From: Methanobacteriaceae archaeon
Lineage (GTDB): Archaea > Methanobacteriota > Methanobacteria > Methanobacteriales > Methanobacteriaceae
Direction of reading: 5' to 3'
Length of the DNA: 44,025 nucleotides
Assembly: GCA_030539615.1 (NCBI GenBank)
Contig: JAUNXU010000007.1
Span: 1 to 44,025, forward strand
Shown here: piece after piece, positions 1 to 8,347 of the stretch
How positions within the stretch are numbered: position 1 is the first letter of the stretch
Layout: every line of letters begins with the position of its first letter
Notes under the pieces: generated by a model
Seen by the model: only the letters and a program-made list of their open reading frames with translations
Databases searched by the model: none
Told to the model about the DNA's origin: nothing
Program-made: the position numbers and the translations under genes

Positions 1-485
1 TAAACACCGGAACAATAGTCTACAAAATCAATCAAAAAACCATAGGAAAAACAAACATCACCAATGGAAAAGCAACACTAACATACACAATACCCAAAAA
101 CTACAGTGCAAAAAACTATACAATAACAGCAGTACTCTCAGACAAAAACTACCAAAGAACAGAAACCAACACCACACTAACACTACAAAAAACACCAACA
201 AACATAACAACAAACCCATTAATAATACCCGAAAAAACACCATTTACAATAACAGCAAAAATAACCAATAACCAAACACAAAAACCACTAACAAACGGAA
301 AAACAGGAATCAAAATCAACCAAAAAACACTAACAAACAACCTAACACCCGACAAAAACGGAATAATCACATACACAATCAACAACAACACATACAAAAA
401 AGGAACACACAACATCACAATCATGTACGGAGAAACAAAAAACAACCAAGAAACAAGAACACAAACCACACTAACAATAACCTAA
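1..485 (+). CDS. Adhesin-like surface protein with Ig-like repeats (3' end only)
   Basis: The reading frame is open from the left edge (first full codon at position 3) to TAA at 483-485, about 160 residues. The protein is rich in Thr, Asn and Lys and alternates short beta-strand-like stretches. Two similar units of roughly 80-90 residues can be seen, each with a TYTI/ITYTINN-like strand. This is typical of the tandem bacterial-Ig-like repeats of the very large adhesin-like proteins of Methanosphaera and Methanobrevibacter. No C-terminal transmembrane anchor follows the last repeat. Codons are strongly A/C-ending with CTA for Leu, unlike most genes here. The long minus-strand frames opposite it are shadows of this composition. 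The exact family and the length of the missing N-terminal part cannot be judged. Confidence 0.7.
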   Translation, partial: NTGTIVYKINQKTIGKTNITNGKATLTYTIPKNYSAKNYTITAVLSDKNYQRTETNTTLTLQKTPTNITTNPLIIPEKTPFTITAKITNNQTQKPLTNGKTGIKINQKTLTNNLTPDKNGIITYTINNNTYKKGTHNITIMYGETKNNQETRTQTTLTIT

Positions 486-488
486 AAA

Positions 489-517
489 AAAGAAAGATAA
501 AAAATTATTCTTTCTTT
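489..517 (+). terminator. Possible hairpin terminator after the adhesin gene
   Basis: A perfect 9-base inverted repeat (AAAGAAAGA at 489-497 with TCTTTCTTT at 509-517, 11-base loop) starts 3 bases after the stop codon. A T-rich stretch follows at 519-536. Archaeal termination depends mainly on U-rich tracts, so the hairpin may be incidental. Confidence 0.35.
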
Positions 518-667
518 CAAATCATTTCTTTTTCTTATAATCTTTAATAAATGCTTTTATACAAACATTAACATTATATACGCTGTTAGATATACAATAT
601 CTTTCCAATGTTTACTATCAAGACTAAATTTGAACAATTTGGTGTTGAATTTATTTAATATTAAAAA

Positions 668-1182
668 TTAGTCATTGTAAATTCTCACACAGTATTCAGG
701 ATCCCTATAAAAAATAAACCTATAATCTATTGGCTTTAAATTTTCTGTTACTTTCCATGGCATATCTCCATAGGAATATTTGCTTATTTGTTCAGCTGCC
801 ATGTTGGATAGTTTATCCATAACTTTATCAATTACTTTAATTTCATTACTACTAAGTAAACTAATATCAGGAATTTCTATAGATGAATAAATGTACTGGC
901 TATGATTTAAAGAAATATGTTTTAATTCTTCTTTAATTTTATTTTCAACTTTTAATTTTTTAATAATTTCTTTACTATGTATTGGTACAGGTTATTTAGG
1001 ATATTTGATGTATGTTTCATTTGTTAATGGTTTTTCATATAGTTCAAAGAAGTTAAAATCTGAAAAATATAATAATTTATAAAGTATAGTTTGTTTAATA
1101 TTATTTTTACATCCATATTTACTTATAATATAATGTAAAGCTGTTTTAAATTTTTGTTTATTAATTTTTTTCCAGTTGTCAT
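668..1182 (-). pseudogene. Decayed Panacea (DUF4065, SocA-like) domain gene
   Basis: Read on the minus strand, the frame ending at TAA 668-670 encodes a recognisable Panacea domain. It has a helix ending in KLLYFSDFNFFELYEKPL, then a TYIK strand, then PVP, which matches the family's pattern of LYFAD, a GxxY segment and a GPVP motif. Two lesions are visible. A TAA stop at 992-994 sits where the glycine of GPVP should be. The only plausible ATG (1180-1182) is in another frame, so an indel lies within the A-rich first 50 bases. About 170 residues can be reconstructed. Panacea proteins are antitoxins or proteolysis adaptors of toxin-antitoxin pairs; no partner toxin is seen here. The family is inferred from motif memory, but the lesions are read directly. 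Confidence 0.65.
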
Positions 1183-1359
1183 ATTTAATCCTGTTTTATT
1201 TATATCTCTTTTATAGAAGAATATTTTCGTATTTTATGAGTTTTTGTGTTGTTAAATGTTTAAGTTTATTATTTTTTGTTTTTAATCTATCTGTAGATGA
1301 TTGTCACTAATAATTATATGTTTTGTTTTATTAATTCTTGTATTCTAATTTGAAAAATA

Positions 1360-1379
1360 CTAAAAAACCCTATTTTTAG
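1360..1379 (-). terminator. Hairpin plus T-run after the type III operon
   Basis: On the minus strand a 7-base inverted repeat (CTAAAAA with TTTTTAG, 1360-1366 and 1373-1379) is followed by TATTTTT. It lies about 40 bases past the stop of the DUF2283 gene. The rest of 1183-1419 holds no open frame of note and is AT-rich spacer. Confidence 0.45.
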
Positions 1380-1419
1380 ATTATAATTTAATCTATTTAA
1401 AAATAAAGTATATAATCGG

Positions 1420-1881
1420 TTAAAAAAAGAATTCAAATTCAGCAGCGTTTTTAACAGTTAGAATAACATTAATTGTAATATTATTCCCAGTTATATCAAT
1501 GCCCATACTTAGTTTAACAATATTATTTAATTCACTTTTAGAAATATTAAAATGATTAGGAGCATTAAGTATTTCTAATGCACGTGGAATTTTCTTAACA
1601 TCAACTTCTAATAAAATATCATCTTCTAATTCAATAACTTTATCATATACATAATCTACAGGCTGAGCAATAAATAAAGCATCAGCATACTCATCATAAG
1701 TACATACATCATGTTTAACCATATATACCATTATCTCCCTTAATTTTAATATATTGTTACTAATACTATTATTCTTATCAACAGCTACAATTACAGTTCT
1801 ATTCAAAGGTTTATTAAATCTATTAATTTCTTCACATTTTAAATCTTTTTTGTATGTTATTAATACAATATTAAAAATCAT
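1420..1881 (-). CDS. DUF2283 domain protein, third gene of the type III R-M operon
   Basis: This is a 153-residue product. Residues from about 60 onward (YDEYADALFI, then DDILLEVD, then ALEILNAPNHF) are a clear DUF2283 domain, a small beta-rich family of unknown biochemistry often found beside toxin-antitoxin genes. The first 50 residues match nothing I know. The ATG at 1879-1881 overlaps the end of res by 11 bases, which suggests translational coupling. However, AGGGAG lies just before internal methionines at codons 51 and 54 (ATGs at 1729-1731 and 1720-1722). The real product may therefore be a DUF2283-only protein of about 100 residues. Its role in the operon is unknown; an antitoxin-like or regulatory partner is only a guess. 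Confidence 0.65.
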   Translation of the reverse strand: MIFNIVLITYKKDLKCEEINRFNKPLNRTVIVAVDKNNSISNNILKLREIMVYMVKHDVCTYDEYADALFIAQPVDYVYDKVIELEDDILLEVDVKKIPRALEILNAPNHFNISKSELNNIVKLSMGIDITGNNITINVILTVKNAAEFEFFF

Positions 1882-4768
1882 CTAATGTAAAATATCCTTT
1901 TGCTTTTGATTGAGTTACAATACAATAATCTAATATTTCTTTGATAGATGCTCCTTTATCATGTAATGTATTAAATGTATCATCACTTAATAAAACATAA
2001 TTCCATTTAGCATCCATTCTGTCAATACCTTTCAATTGATTTATTTTTTCTAATTCATCTAATGTTGCTAATCGTTTAGATTGAACATTTTCACTTTTTA
2101 AATCTTTATTAGCTTTAGTTTCAACAACATAAATATCATTATTAATTTTTACTAAAAAATCAGGATAATATCTAGCTAATAATCCATCATCACGAATATA
2201 AGTTATAGCTGCAAATGTATGATAATATTCATTTATTTTTAAAAAAGAATTAACATGACTATCATTATCACAAGATTTCATAAATAACTTTTCAAATAGT
2301 CCTTTATTTGAAGGATATGGTAATTTTTCATAGATGGATTTACTTACATTAATAGAATAATTTTCTCTCATTTTTAATTCTTTAACTTCAGAAAAATAAT
2401 TTTTAGTTATTATAGCATCTGTTATATCAACATTATTTTGCATGTCTTGAATAATATCAGCAAATTGTTTAAGTATATGGCTAACAATATCTTTAGATAT
2501 TAATAATATTTGATAATTACCATTTATCATAGGATCAAAATCACAATTAAATAATTTTGTTCTTATATATTCATCAATTAATTGAGCTATATAAGCATTA
2601 TTTATTTGTAGCATAGGAAATTCCTTAGAAAAACTTCTTCTCCCTTTTTTAATAGATTTAATCATACTTCCAATCTTTTTAACTATTTTAAACAAAAATT
2701 CATTATAACTATCAGCATTAAATAAATTATCAGTTACAATGTATTCTCCAAATTTTGTTCTAACAGTTAATTCTTGTGATACAAATTTTTCATCAGATGA
2801 TTCTTCTTTTAATTTTTCTAATTCTTCTAAAGAAACTTTATAAGATTTAAAAGAATCTAAAGAAAAGTCCATAGGAATAATATTTTCTTCTTGTTCTTTA
2901 ACTATTACAGGCCAATAAAAATCATAATCAATATAATTATCTTTTAAATTAACTGTAATCATATCACCTAAAATTTTAGTAGTACTAATTTCATCTTTAA
3001 TTTCAGTCATAAGTCCTTCTTCAATAAATTCATCATAAAACTCAGTAAATTTAGGATGTTCAATAATACTTAATAAATCTAATTGATTAGAAGGTTCAAT
3101 CTTTTTAATTAAAATATTTTCTCTACTTTCATTTTTAATATCAATATATTCAGGTTCTCTCCACATTAATCTTAAACCACGACCAATAGTTTGTTCAAGA
3201 AGAATAGGTGCTTTAGAAGATCTAAGAGGAACTATTACACAAATATTATTCACATCAAAACCTTCTCTTAACATTAAAACAGAAACAATAATCTTAGGAT
3301 TAGTATGTTGATCCATATTAAATAATTGTTGTTTTAATGAATTCCACTCTTTTTCATTAACTTCTCCTTTTCTATTTGAATGAATTTCCATAATTTCATC
3401 TTGAGATAATCCTTCATCAATAAAAAACTGAGTAACAAAAGGAGCAACTGAAGTATCTTCACACATAACTAACATTTTTGGCTGTTTAGAATTATCATAA
3501 TCTTTAAAACCATTAGATAAAATATTTAATTTAGAAATACCAGCTCTTAACATAATTTTTTGACCTTTAGATAAATCAATAACTTTTTTACCATCTCTTT
3601 CAGCTTTATAATCTAATGGTATGGAAGATACTTCTTTTCTTTTATCAATAGCAATCATTTTTACTAAACCATTATGAATAGCAGTTTTCAAATCAAAATC
3701 AACAATTATATGTGGAAAATAATGTCTTTTTTTGTTTTTACCACTAGATGAATTATAAGGCGTTGCAGAAAAATCAATCTGAATAAAGTTAGAACTTTTA
3801 TTTTCAGCAATCTTATTTAAACTCTTTTGCCATTCAACTTCAAAAACTTCACCACCTTTCTTAATTTCATGGATATGGTGAGCTTCATCATTAAAAACAA
3901 CTAAATCATCTAAACTAGCCAAGTAATCAATTTCTTTACCCCTTAAATAATTATTATCTAAAGATTCTAAACTATTTCCAGCAGTTTTTCCTGGAGAAAT
4001 AGGTAAAACATTTTCTAAAACAATCTCTGGAGAATCTAAAGGAGAATCAACATTTTTAGTATTTTCTTCATTTTTTAAAATATGCCAATTAGTAATAGCA
4101 ATTAAACCATCACCAGTAACTTTTGAAGAAATTTCATCCTTCTTAACAACAGAAGACTGTAAAAAACCTAAAATCTTATTTTCATAAGCTTCAGGAATAA
4201 ACAACTCTTTAAAATTCATAAAATCAGAAGTTTCAAAATCACGAAGTCCATTACTATTTTCCTTTCCTAAAAAAGCATCCAAAATACGATTATAAACAAT
4301 TAATCCAGGAGCAACAATAAGAAAATTTTTTGAAAAATTATCAAATCCCTCTTTAGCATTTAAGTACTGCCAAATAAGTAAAGCATTCATAACCCAAGTT
4401 TTACCAGTTCCAGTAGCCATCTTAACACCAAACATAGGATGTTGGTATTTATCCTTTTTTAAATAATCAATATCCATATTATCTAATAACTCAGGATCAG
4501 TAGAAAGATACAAATCCTTTACATTATTTATTTTCAAAATTTCACTAAGATAAATAATATTTAAAATAGCTTGTTTTTGTCCTTCATGAAAATTAATATT
4601 ACGAATATCACAAAAAGAATCAGAAAACCAAAATCTTAATAAATCCTGAGTAACAGAAGAAACTTTTTCATAAAAAGAACCATTACTCCAAGACTCATTA
4701 ACTTCATTTGTTAAAAACTTAGCCATTTTCAAAGGGTTTCTACCAGTACCTTTACTTTTTTTAACCAT
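1871..4768 (-). CDS. res: Type III restriction enzyme, Res subunit
   Basis: This 965-residue protein is the usual size for Res. Walker A is ATGTGKT at 118-124 and the Walker B/DEAH box is D294-E-A-H297. SF2 motif VI is seen as GRGLRL, following the REGFD segment. The C-terminal part carries a PD-(D/E)xK nuclease core (D870 in YYPDF, then E883-T-K885). With its Mod partner it would bind an asymmetric site, hydrolyse ATP and cut DNA 25-27 bp away; that mechanism is family knowledge. ATG at 4766-4768 has AAGGAA upstream and lies only 6 bases after the mod stop, so the genes are co-transcribed. The frame is intact. Type III Res needs Mod for specificity, so it should be idle while mod is out of frame. 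Confidence 0.93.
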   Translation of the reverse strand: MVKKSKGTGRNPLKMAKFLTNEVNESWSNGSFYEKVSSVTQDLLRFWFSDSFCDIRNINFHEGQKQAILNIIYLSEILKINNVKDLYLSTDPELLDNMDIDYLKKDKYQHPMFGVKMATGTGKTWVMNALLIWQYLNAKEGFDNFSKNFLIVAPGLIVYNRILDAFLGKENSNGLRDFETSDFMNFKELFIPEAYENKILGFLQSSVVKKDEISSKVTGDGLIAITNWHILKNEENTKNVDSPLDSPEIVLENVLPISPGKTAGNSLESLDNNYLRGKEIDYLASLDDLVVFNDEAHHIHEIKKGGEVFEVEWQKSLNKIAENKSSNFIQIDFSATPYNSSSGKNKKRHYFPHIIVDFDLKTAIHNGLVKMIAIDKRKEVSSIPLDYKAERDGKKVIDLSKGQKIMLRAGISKLNILSNGFKDYDNSKQPKMLVMCEDTSVAPFVTQFFIDEGLSQDEIMEIHSNRKGEVNEKEWNSLKQQLFNMDQHTNPKIIVSVLMLREGFDVNNICVIVPLRSSKAPILLEQTIGRGLRLMWREPEYIDIKNESRENILIKKIEPSNQLDLLSIIEHPKFTEFYDEFIEEGLMTEIKDEISTTKILGDMITVNLKDNYIDYDFYWPVIVKEQEENIIPMDFSLDSFKSYKVSLEELEKLKEESSDEKFVSQELTVRTKFGEYIVTDNLFNADSYNEFLFKIVKKIGSMIKSIKKGRRSFSKEFPMLQINNAYIAQLIDEYIRTKLFNCDFDPMINGNYQILLISKDIVSHILKQFADIIQDMQNNVDITDAIITKNYFSEVKELKMRENYSINVSKSIYEKLPYPSNKGLFEKLFMKSCDNDSHVNSFLKINEYYHTFAAITYIRDDGLLARYYPDFLVKINNDIYVVETKANKDLKSENVQSKRLATLDELEKINQLKGIDRMDAKWNYVLLSDDTFNTLHDKGASIKEILDYCIVTQSKAKGYFTLDDF

Positions 4769-4774
4769 ATTTCA

Positions 4775-6475
4775 TCATTCCTTTTTAATTATCTTAGTAA
4801 CCATACTTTCAAAACCAAACACATCAACAGCTTTTATACAAATCTTTCTATCATGATCTAATTTAGAAACATTAAGAACAGCAGTTCTTATAACCTTATA
4901 AGGATCATTATCATTAGCAGTATTTTCCCTATAATCTTGCCAAATACTCCTAAATAAATTACCATCATAATCAGGATCAATACTCCAATATTCAATTAAA
5001 GACAATGGATCATTATTTATAACGTCACGTAAAATCTTTTTATTCTTATCATCTAAAGGAATAACATCAGGAGACAATAAAACATAATTTTCCAACTCAA
5101 CATTTAAAGTTTCAATTTCGTTATTATACTCTTTAATAACAGGTTCTTTTATTTTCAAATACTGTAATGAAGAAAACCTCAATTTACCAGATTCAATTAA
5201 TTTCCTAGCATTAGATTTAGTTTTTAACTGTTCTAATAAATCAGGAGGAATAACAAGAATCTCAATATTAGTTTTATTATACTTTTCAATTAATTCACCA
5301 ATATTATACACAAAATTCCAACCTAAAACAACAACCTTATTCCAACCACCTTTATAAGAATTTCTTAACTTCTGAGCTTTAATAATAGTATTTTCACCAG
5401 TTAACTTAGAAGGAGAATCAACATAAACCAAAGTTTTAGAATCCTTAATATAACCAAGATTATCCCTACTTTCAATATCATTAAAAGGAATAGCACCAAA
5501 AAGATGCATAACAACACTACTCAAATCACGAATAGTCTTAAATTCAGACATTTCATATTGTTCTTTTTGATAATCACCAATAGATTGGAATAAAAAAGAA
5601 CTAGCATCCTGATCAATTAATCTCTTACGAGTAATTAAACAAGCAGGTTTACCTAAATCAGACATAATCCATTTACGACCTAATTTATCAGCAACAGCAC
5701 CAGTAGTACCAGAACCACAAAAGAAATCAGCAACAATAGAATCTTCATTAGAAGAAGCTTTAATAATACGTTCTAAAAGCTTTTCAGGCTTTTGAGTATA
5801 AAAACCAGTTCTTTGTGGATCTTTTTGTTGGATGTGACTAATATCTAACCATACATCAGGACATAAAGTTGGTTCATCATCATAATATTTGTAAATTTTA
5901 CCTGAAGATTTTATTGTTCTATATACTCGTCCATCTTGATCTGTATGTTTTTTTAAATGATTCCATTTTTCTAAAATTTGATTACATGATGGACATTTAT
6001 TTCGAGGAATAGTTGCATAATTTGTATTGAAATATTTTTCATTGTTTTTTTGATAAAAAAGGATGACATCATGTTTTTTTGAAAAATTTGATTTAGGAGT
6101 TCCTCCACTAGAATAATGCCAAATAATTTCATTTACAAAGTTTTCTTTTCCAAATATTTCATCCATTATTATTTTTAAATAGTGACCTACATGCCAATCA
6201 ATGTGGACATATATGCTACCTTGTTCGGATAATAATTCTTTCATTAAAATAAGTCGCGGTACCATCATTTCAAGATAACTTGCAGTACCATTTTTCCAAG
6301 TATCTTTGTAAGCAAATTGTTCAATAACTGTGGGTTTTTGATCAAGTTTTTTATCAGAAAGTTCTATTTTTGTTCTATAATCTGCTTTAGAATCAAAAGG
6401 GGGATCAATATATATTAAATCAATTTTTCCTCTCATTGAAGGGGTATTTTCATTTCCACTTAAAAGAGTTTGCAT
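4775..6475 (-). CDS. mod: Type III DNA adenine methyltransferase Mod, main part (separated from its N-terminus by repeat slippage)
   Basis: 566 residues are open from the ATG at 6473-6475. Methylase motif IV is DPPF at 24-27, within [11 protein letters not shown]. Motif I (D250-FFCGSG) comes after it, the beta-class order expected of type III N6-adenine methyltransferases. The intervening segment contains a CxxC pair (CPSCNQ). The frame stays open upstream of this ATG and encodes [14 protein letters not shown], a conserved piece of Mod N-termini, back to the CT repeat at 6521-6542. The annotated ATG is therefore internal. The true N-terminus is the small frame at 6499-6717, in another reading frame. 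With ten CT units the gene would run 6717 to 4775 and give about 646 residues. The present state should be OFF or a truncated product. Confidence 0.92.
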   Translation of the reverse strand: MQTLLSGNENTPSMRGKIDLIYIDPPFDSKADYRTKIELSDKKLDQKPTVIEQFAYKDTWKNGTASYLEMMVPRLILMKELLSEQGSIYVHIDWHVGHYLKIIMDEIFGKENFVNEIIWHYSSGGTPKSNFSKKHDVILFYQKNNEKYFNTNYATIPRNKCPSCNQILEKWNHLKKHTDQDGRVYRTIKSSGKIYKYYDDEPTLCPDVWLDISHIQQKDPQRTGFYTQKPEKLLERIIKASSNEDSIVADFFCGSGTTGAVADKLGRKWIMSDLGKPACLITRKRLIDQDASSFLFQSIGDYQKEQYEMSEFKTIRDLSSVVMHLFGAIPFNDIESRDNLGYIKDSKTLVYVDSPSKLTGENTIIKAQKLRNSYKGGWNKVVVLGWNFVYNIGELIEKYNKTNIEILVIPPDLLEQLKTKSNARKLIESGKLRFSSLQYLKIKEPVIKEYNNEIETLNVELENYVLLSPDVIPLDDKNKKILRDVINNDPLSLIEYWSIDPDYDGNLFRSIWQDYRENTANDNDPYKVIRTAVLNVSKLDHDRKICIKAVDVFGFESMVTKIIKKE

Positions 6476-6498
6476 AGTTAATAAATTATCACCATAAA

Positions 6499-6717
6499 TT
6501 AATTTATTAATCCAATTTTCAGAGAGAGAGAGAGAGAGAGAGTATTGGATGGTATATTATTTTTGAAATAACCAGATTCATCTTTGGAAGATGAAACTAA
6601 TTCATTTGTTTGTAATGTTAATTTAGTATCTTCTGATAATCCCTCTAAAATTTTATTGGCTTCTTTTTTTCCTCTTTTTACTATTTTAGGTAATTCTTCG
6701 ATTAGTGATTTTGTCAT
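6499..6717 (-). CDS. mod: N-terminal fragment of the type III Mod protein, out of frame after the CT repeat
   Basis: The true start of mod is ATG at 6715-6717, preceded by an AGGA ribosome binding site. It encodes about 59 normal residues (start [10 protein letters not shown], including [12 protein letters not shown]), then TLSLSLSL read from the repeat, then a short tail and TAA. This leader is typical of type III Mods, which open with a helical segment before the NKLIYGDN stretch. The repeat shifts the frame so that the conserved NKLIYGDN sequence is missed by one repeat unit. The distance between the two start codons (6717 and 6475) is 242 bases, or 2 modulo 3. Removing one CT or adding two restores the frame. 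This is not an independent gene. Confidence 0.85.
   Translation of the reverse strand: MTKSLIEELPKIVKRGKKEANKILEGLSEDTKLTLQTNELVSSSKDESGYFKNNIPSNTLSLSLSLKIGLIN
6521..6542. repeat. (AG)11 / (CT)11 dinucleotide tract inside mod
   Basis: Eleven uninterrupted AG units on the plus strand (CT on the coding strand) lie within codons about 60-67 of mod. The tract is by far the longest perfect short repeat I see in the window and contrasts with the AT-rich surroundings. Coding consequences: 10 or 13 units restore the full-length Mod, with an alternating Leu-Ser linker. 11 units (this sequence) end at TAA 6499-6501. 12 units are also out of frame. Tracts of this kind slip during replication and act as ON/OFF switches in many bacterial mod genes. 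Confidence 0.95.
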
Positions 6718-6929
6718 ATTCTATTCCTATCTTTTTAAATTATATAAAATTAAGAAAAAATTTAATTTTTCTTTTATGTATTTAACTTTGTTGTTATTTA
6801 TTATTATTTTCTATCTTTTGACATGCAATGTGTAATAAATATAATAATAATGTATATATAAATAAATTTAATAAGTATAAAGATATTATAATAATTAAAT
6901 TAAGATAGGGGGTTATAGTTATTATTAAT
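6718..6929. promoter_or_regulatory. Divergent promoter region between mod and mcrB
   Basis: This is a 212-base AT-rich spacer between two outward-facing operons. It contains an 8-base inverted repeat (AAGAAAAA 6752-6759 with TTTTTCTT 6766-6773) and several TATA-like runs. On the mcrB side, GGGGGT at 6908-6913 is a good anti-SD match but lies 16 bases before the ATG at 6930. The plus-strand frame at 6584-6835 is a shadow of mod continuing into this spacer. Confidence 0.4.
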
Positions 6930-7127
6930 ATGCAATTTGAATTTTTTAGGGATGAACATTATTCTCTTTTTGTAATTCCAGTAAAAACATGGATTGCAAT
7001 GTTAAAAGATGAAAATATTTTTAATGAAAAGATATTAAAAGTATTGGAAACAATGTGTGGATTTGAAGATTATGCTGCTACATGTAAGGAAATAACTCAA
7101 ATATTACATAAAAAAAGATGGATGTGA
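6930..7127 (+). CDS. N-terminal fragment of McrB-like protein, frameshifted
   Basis: This 65-residue frame (start MQFEFFRDEHY) ends at TGA 7125-7127, just after a run of seven A (7110-7116). Reading six A instead of seven continues with DGCDFTSIVVATGRKIKNY and then about 110 more residues, including PWLFTGDWIYDGKYYEW, straight into the AAA+ domain at 7474. The N-terminal 180 residues would be the McrB substrate-recognition region; I do not recognise the fold. The gene is therefore broken by one extra A, which could be a mutation, slippage or a sequencing error. The stretch 7128-7473 belongs to this same gene in the shifted frame. Confidence 0.75.
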   Translation: MQFEFFRDEHYSLFVIPVKTWIAMLKDENIFNEKILKVLETMCGFEDYAATCKEITQILHKKRWM

Positions 7128-7473
7128 TTTTACATCAATTGTAGTAGCTACTGGAAGAAAAATTAAGAATTATACTAAACGTACAAGTGTATATTATAAT
7201 AATAGTGAAGTATTTTTTCCTTGGTTATTTACAGGTGATTGGATATATGATGGTAAATATTATGAATGGAAAATTAGAGATAATTTAATAAACGCTTTAA
7301 AAGAATTATATCCTAATTGGACTGTAAAATATAAACATAATAATGGGAAATTTCCTATAACAATAACTAATAATGATAAAATAGATATTCATGATGAATC
7401 TTTAAATTTAAATCCACCAGATATCCATACGAATCTTGTACTTAATGATAATTTATTAAATCAAATAGCAGGT

Positions 7474-8334
7474 ATGATTAATTCAGGTAAACATTTAATA
7501 TTAACAGGTATTCCAGGTACTGGTAAAACTATGTTAGCAAAGGATATTTGTAAATCTATTAAGAATAATAATTTTAGTGATAGTTATATTCTTACAACAG
7601 CTACTTCAGATTGGTCAACTTTTGATACTATTGGTGGATTAATGCCTGATAAAACAGGAAATCTAGAATTTGTTGAAGGTATATTTTTAAAAGCAATAAG
7701 AGAAAATAAATGTTTAATAATTGATGAAATAAATCGTGCTGATATTGATAAATCATTTGGACAATTATTTACAGTATTATCTAATCAAAATGTTGAATTA
7801 AATTATAAAATTAATAATAAACCTATTAAAATAACTGTAACTGATAATGTAAAAAGTTGTTATGATTCTGAAACTGCTACTTATTATGTTGGAAAAAATT
7901 GGAGAATAATAGCAACAATGAATACTTATGATAAAAATTCATTATTTGATTTATCTTATGCATTTATGAGAAGATTTGCTTTTATAACTGTAAATAATCC
8001 AACTTATGATAAATTAGAAAAATTATTGAAGATAAAATCAAAAAATTTAGATGAAAAATATCAAAATCAAATAATAGACTTGTTAAAATTAAATCAATAT
8101 CGTAAGATAGGATTTGCCATATTTGAAGATATAATAAACTATGTAAAATATAGGGTGGAATTTAATCAAGAATTTATCATGGAAGAAGTTGTAATTTCAT
8201 TTATAATACCTCAATTCGAAGGATTAGATAATGATACATTAAATGAAATATCTAATTATCTAGTAAAGGATATGAAATTAGATAAAACTATAATAACTGA
8301 AAAAATAAAAGAAATATCTGGATTATTATTTTAA
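7474..8334 (+). CDS. mcrB: McrB-like AAA+ GTPase (motor part)
   Basis: The 286 residues carry a dynein/MoxR-like AAA+ module. Walker A is GIPGTGKT at 12-19 and Walker B is LIIDE at 81-85, continuing INRAD. The McrB signature position reads MNTYDKNS at 149-156, followed by the arginine-finger segment FMRRFAF. Such proteins form hexamers that hydrolyse GTP and drive McrC to cut modified DNA. The ATG at 7474 lacks a spaced ribosome binding site, and the frame is open back to 7111 with sensible coding, so this is not the native start. The full protein would begin at 6930 after correcting the A7 run, giving about 467 residues. mcrC follows 13 bases later. Confidence 0.82.
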   Translation: MINSGKHLILTGIPGTGKTMLAKDICKSIKNNNFSDSYILTTATSDWSTFDTIGGLMPDKTGNLEFVEGIFLKAIRENKCLIIDEINRADIDKSFGQLFTVLSNQNVELNYKINNKPIKITVTDNVKSCYDSETATYYVGKNWRIIATMNTYDKNSLFDLSYAFMRRFAFITVNNPTYDKLEKLLKIKSKNLDEKYQNQIIDLLKLNQYRKIGFAIFEDIINYVKYRVEFNQEFIMEEVVISFIIPQFEGLDNDTLNEISNYLVKDMKLDKTIITEKIKEISGLLF

Positions 8335-8347
8335 AAAGTGAAAAATA

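Noticed and set aside
149-469. 106-codon minus-strand frame opposite the adhesin tail
   Set aside because: Its hydrophobic Val/Leu/Phe-rich product is the complement of A/C-rich Ig-like repeat coding; no ribosome binding site.
6584-6835. 83-codon plus-strand frame over the mod start
   Set aside because: It overlaps the real N-terminus of mod on the opposite strand and runs into the AT-rich divergent spacer.
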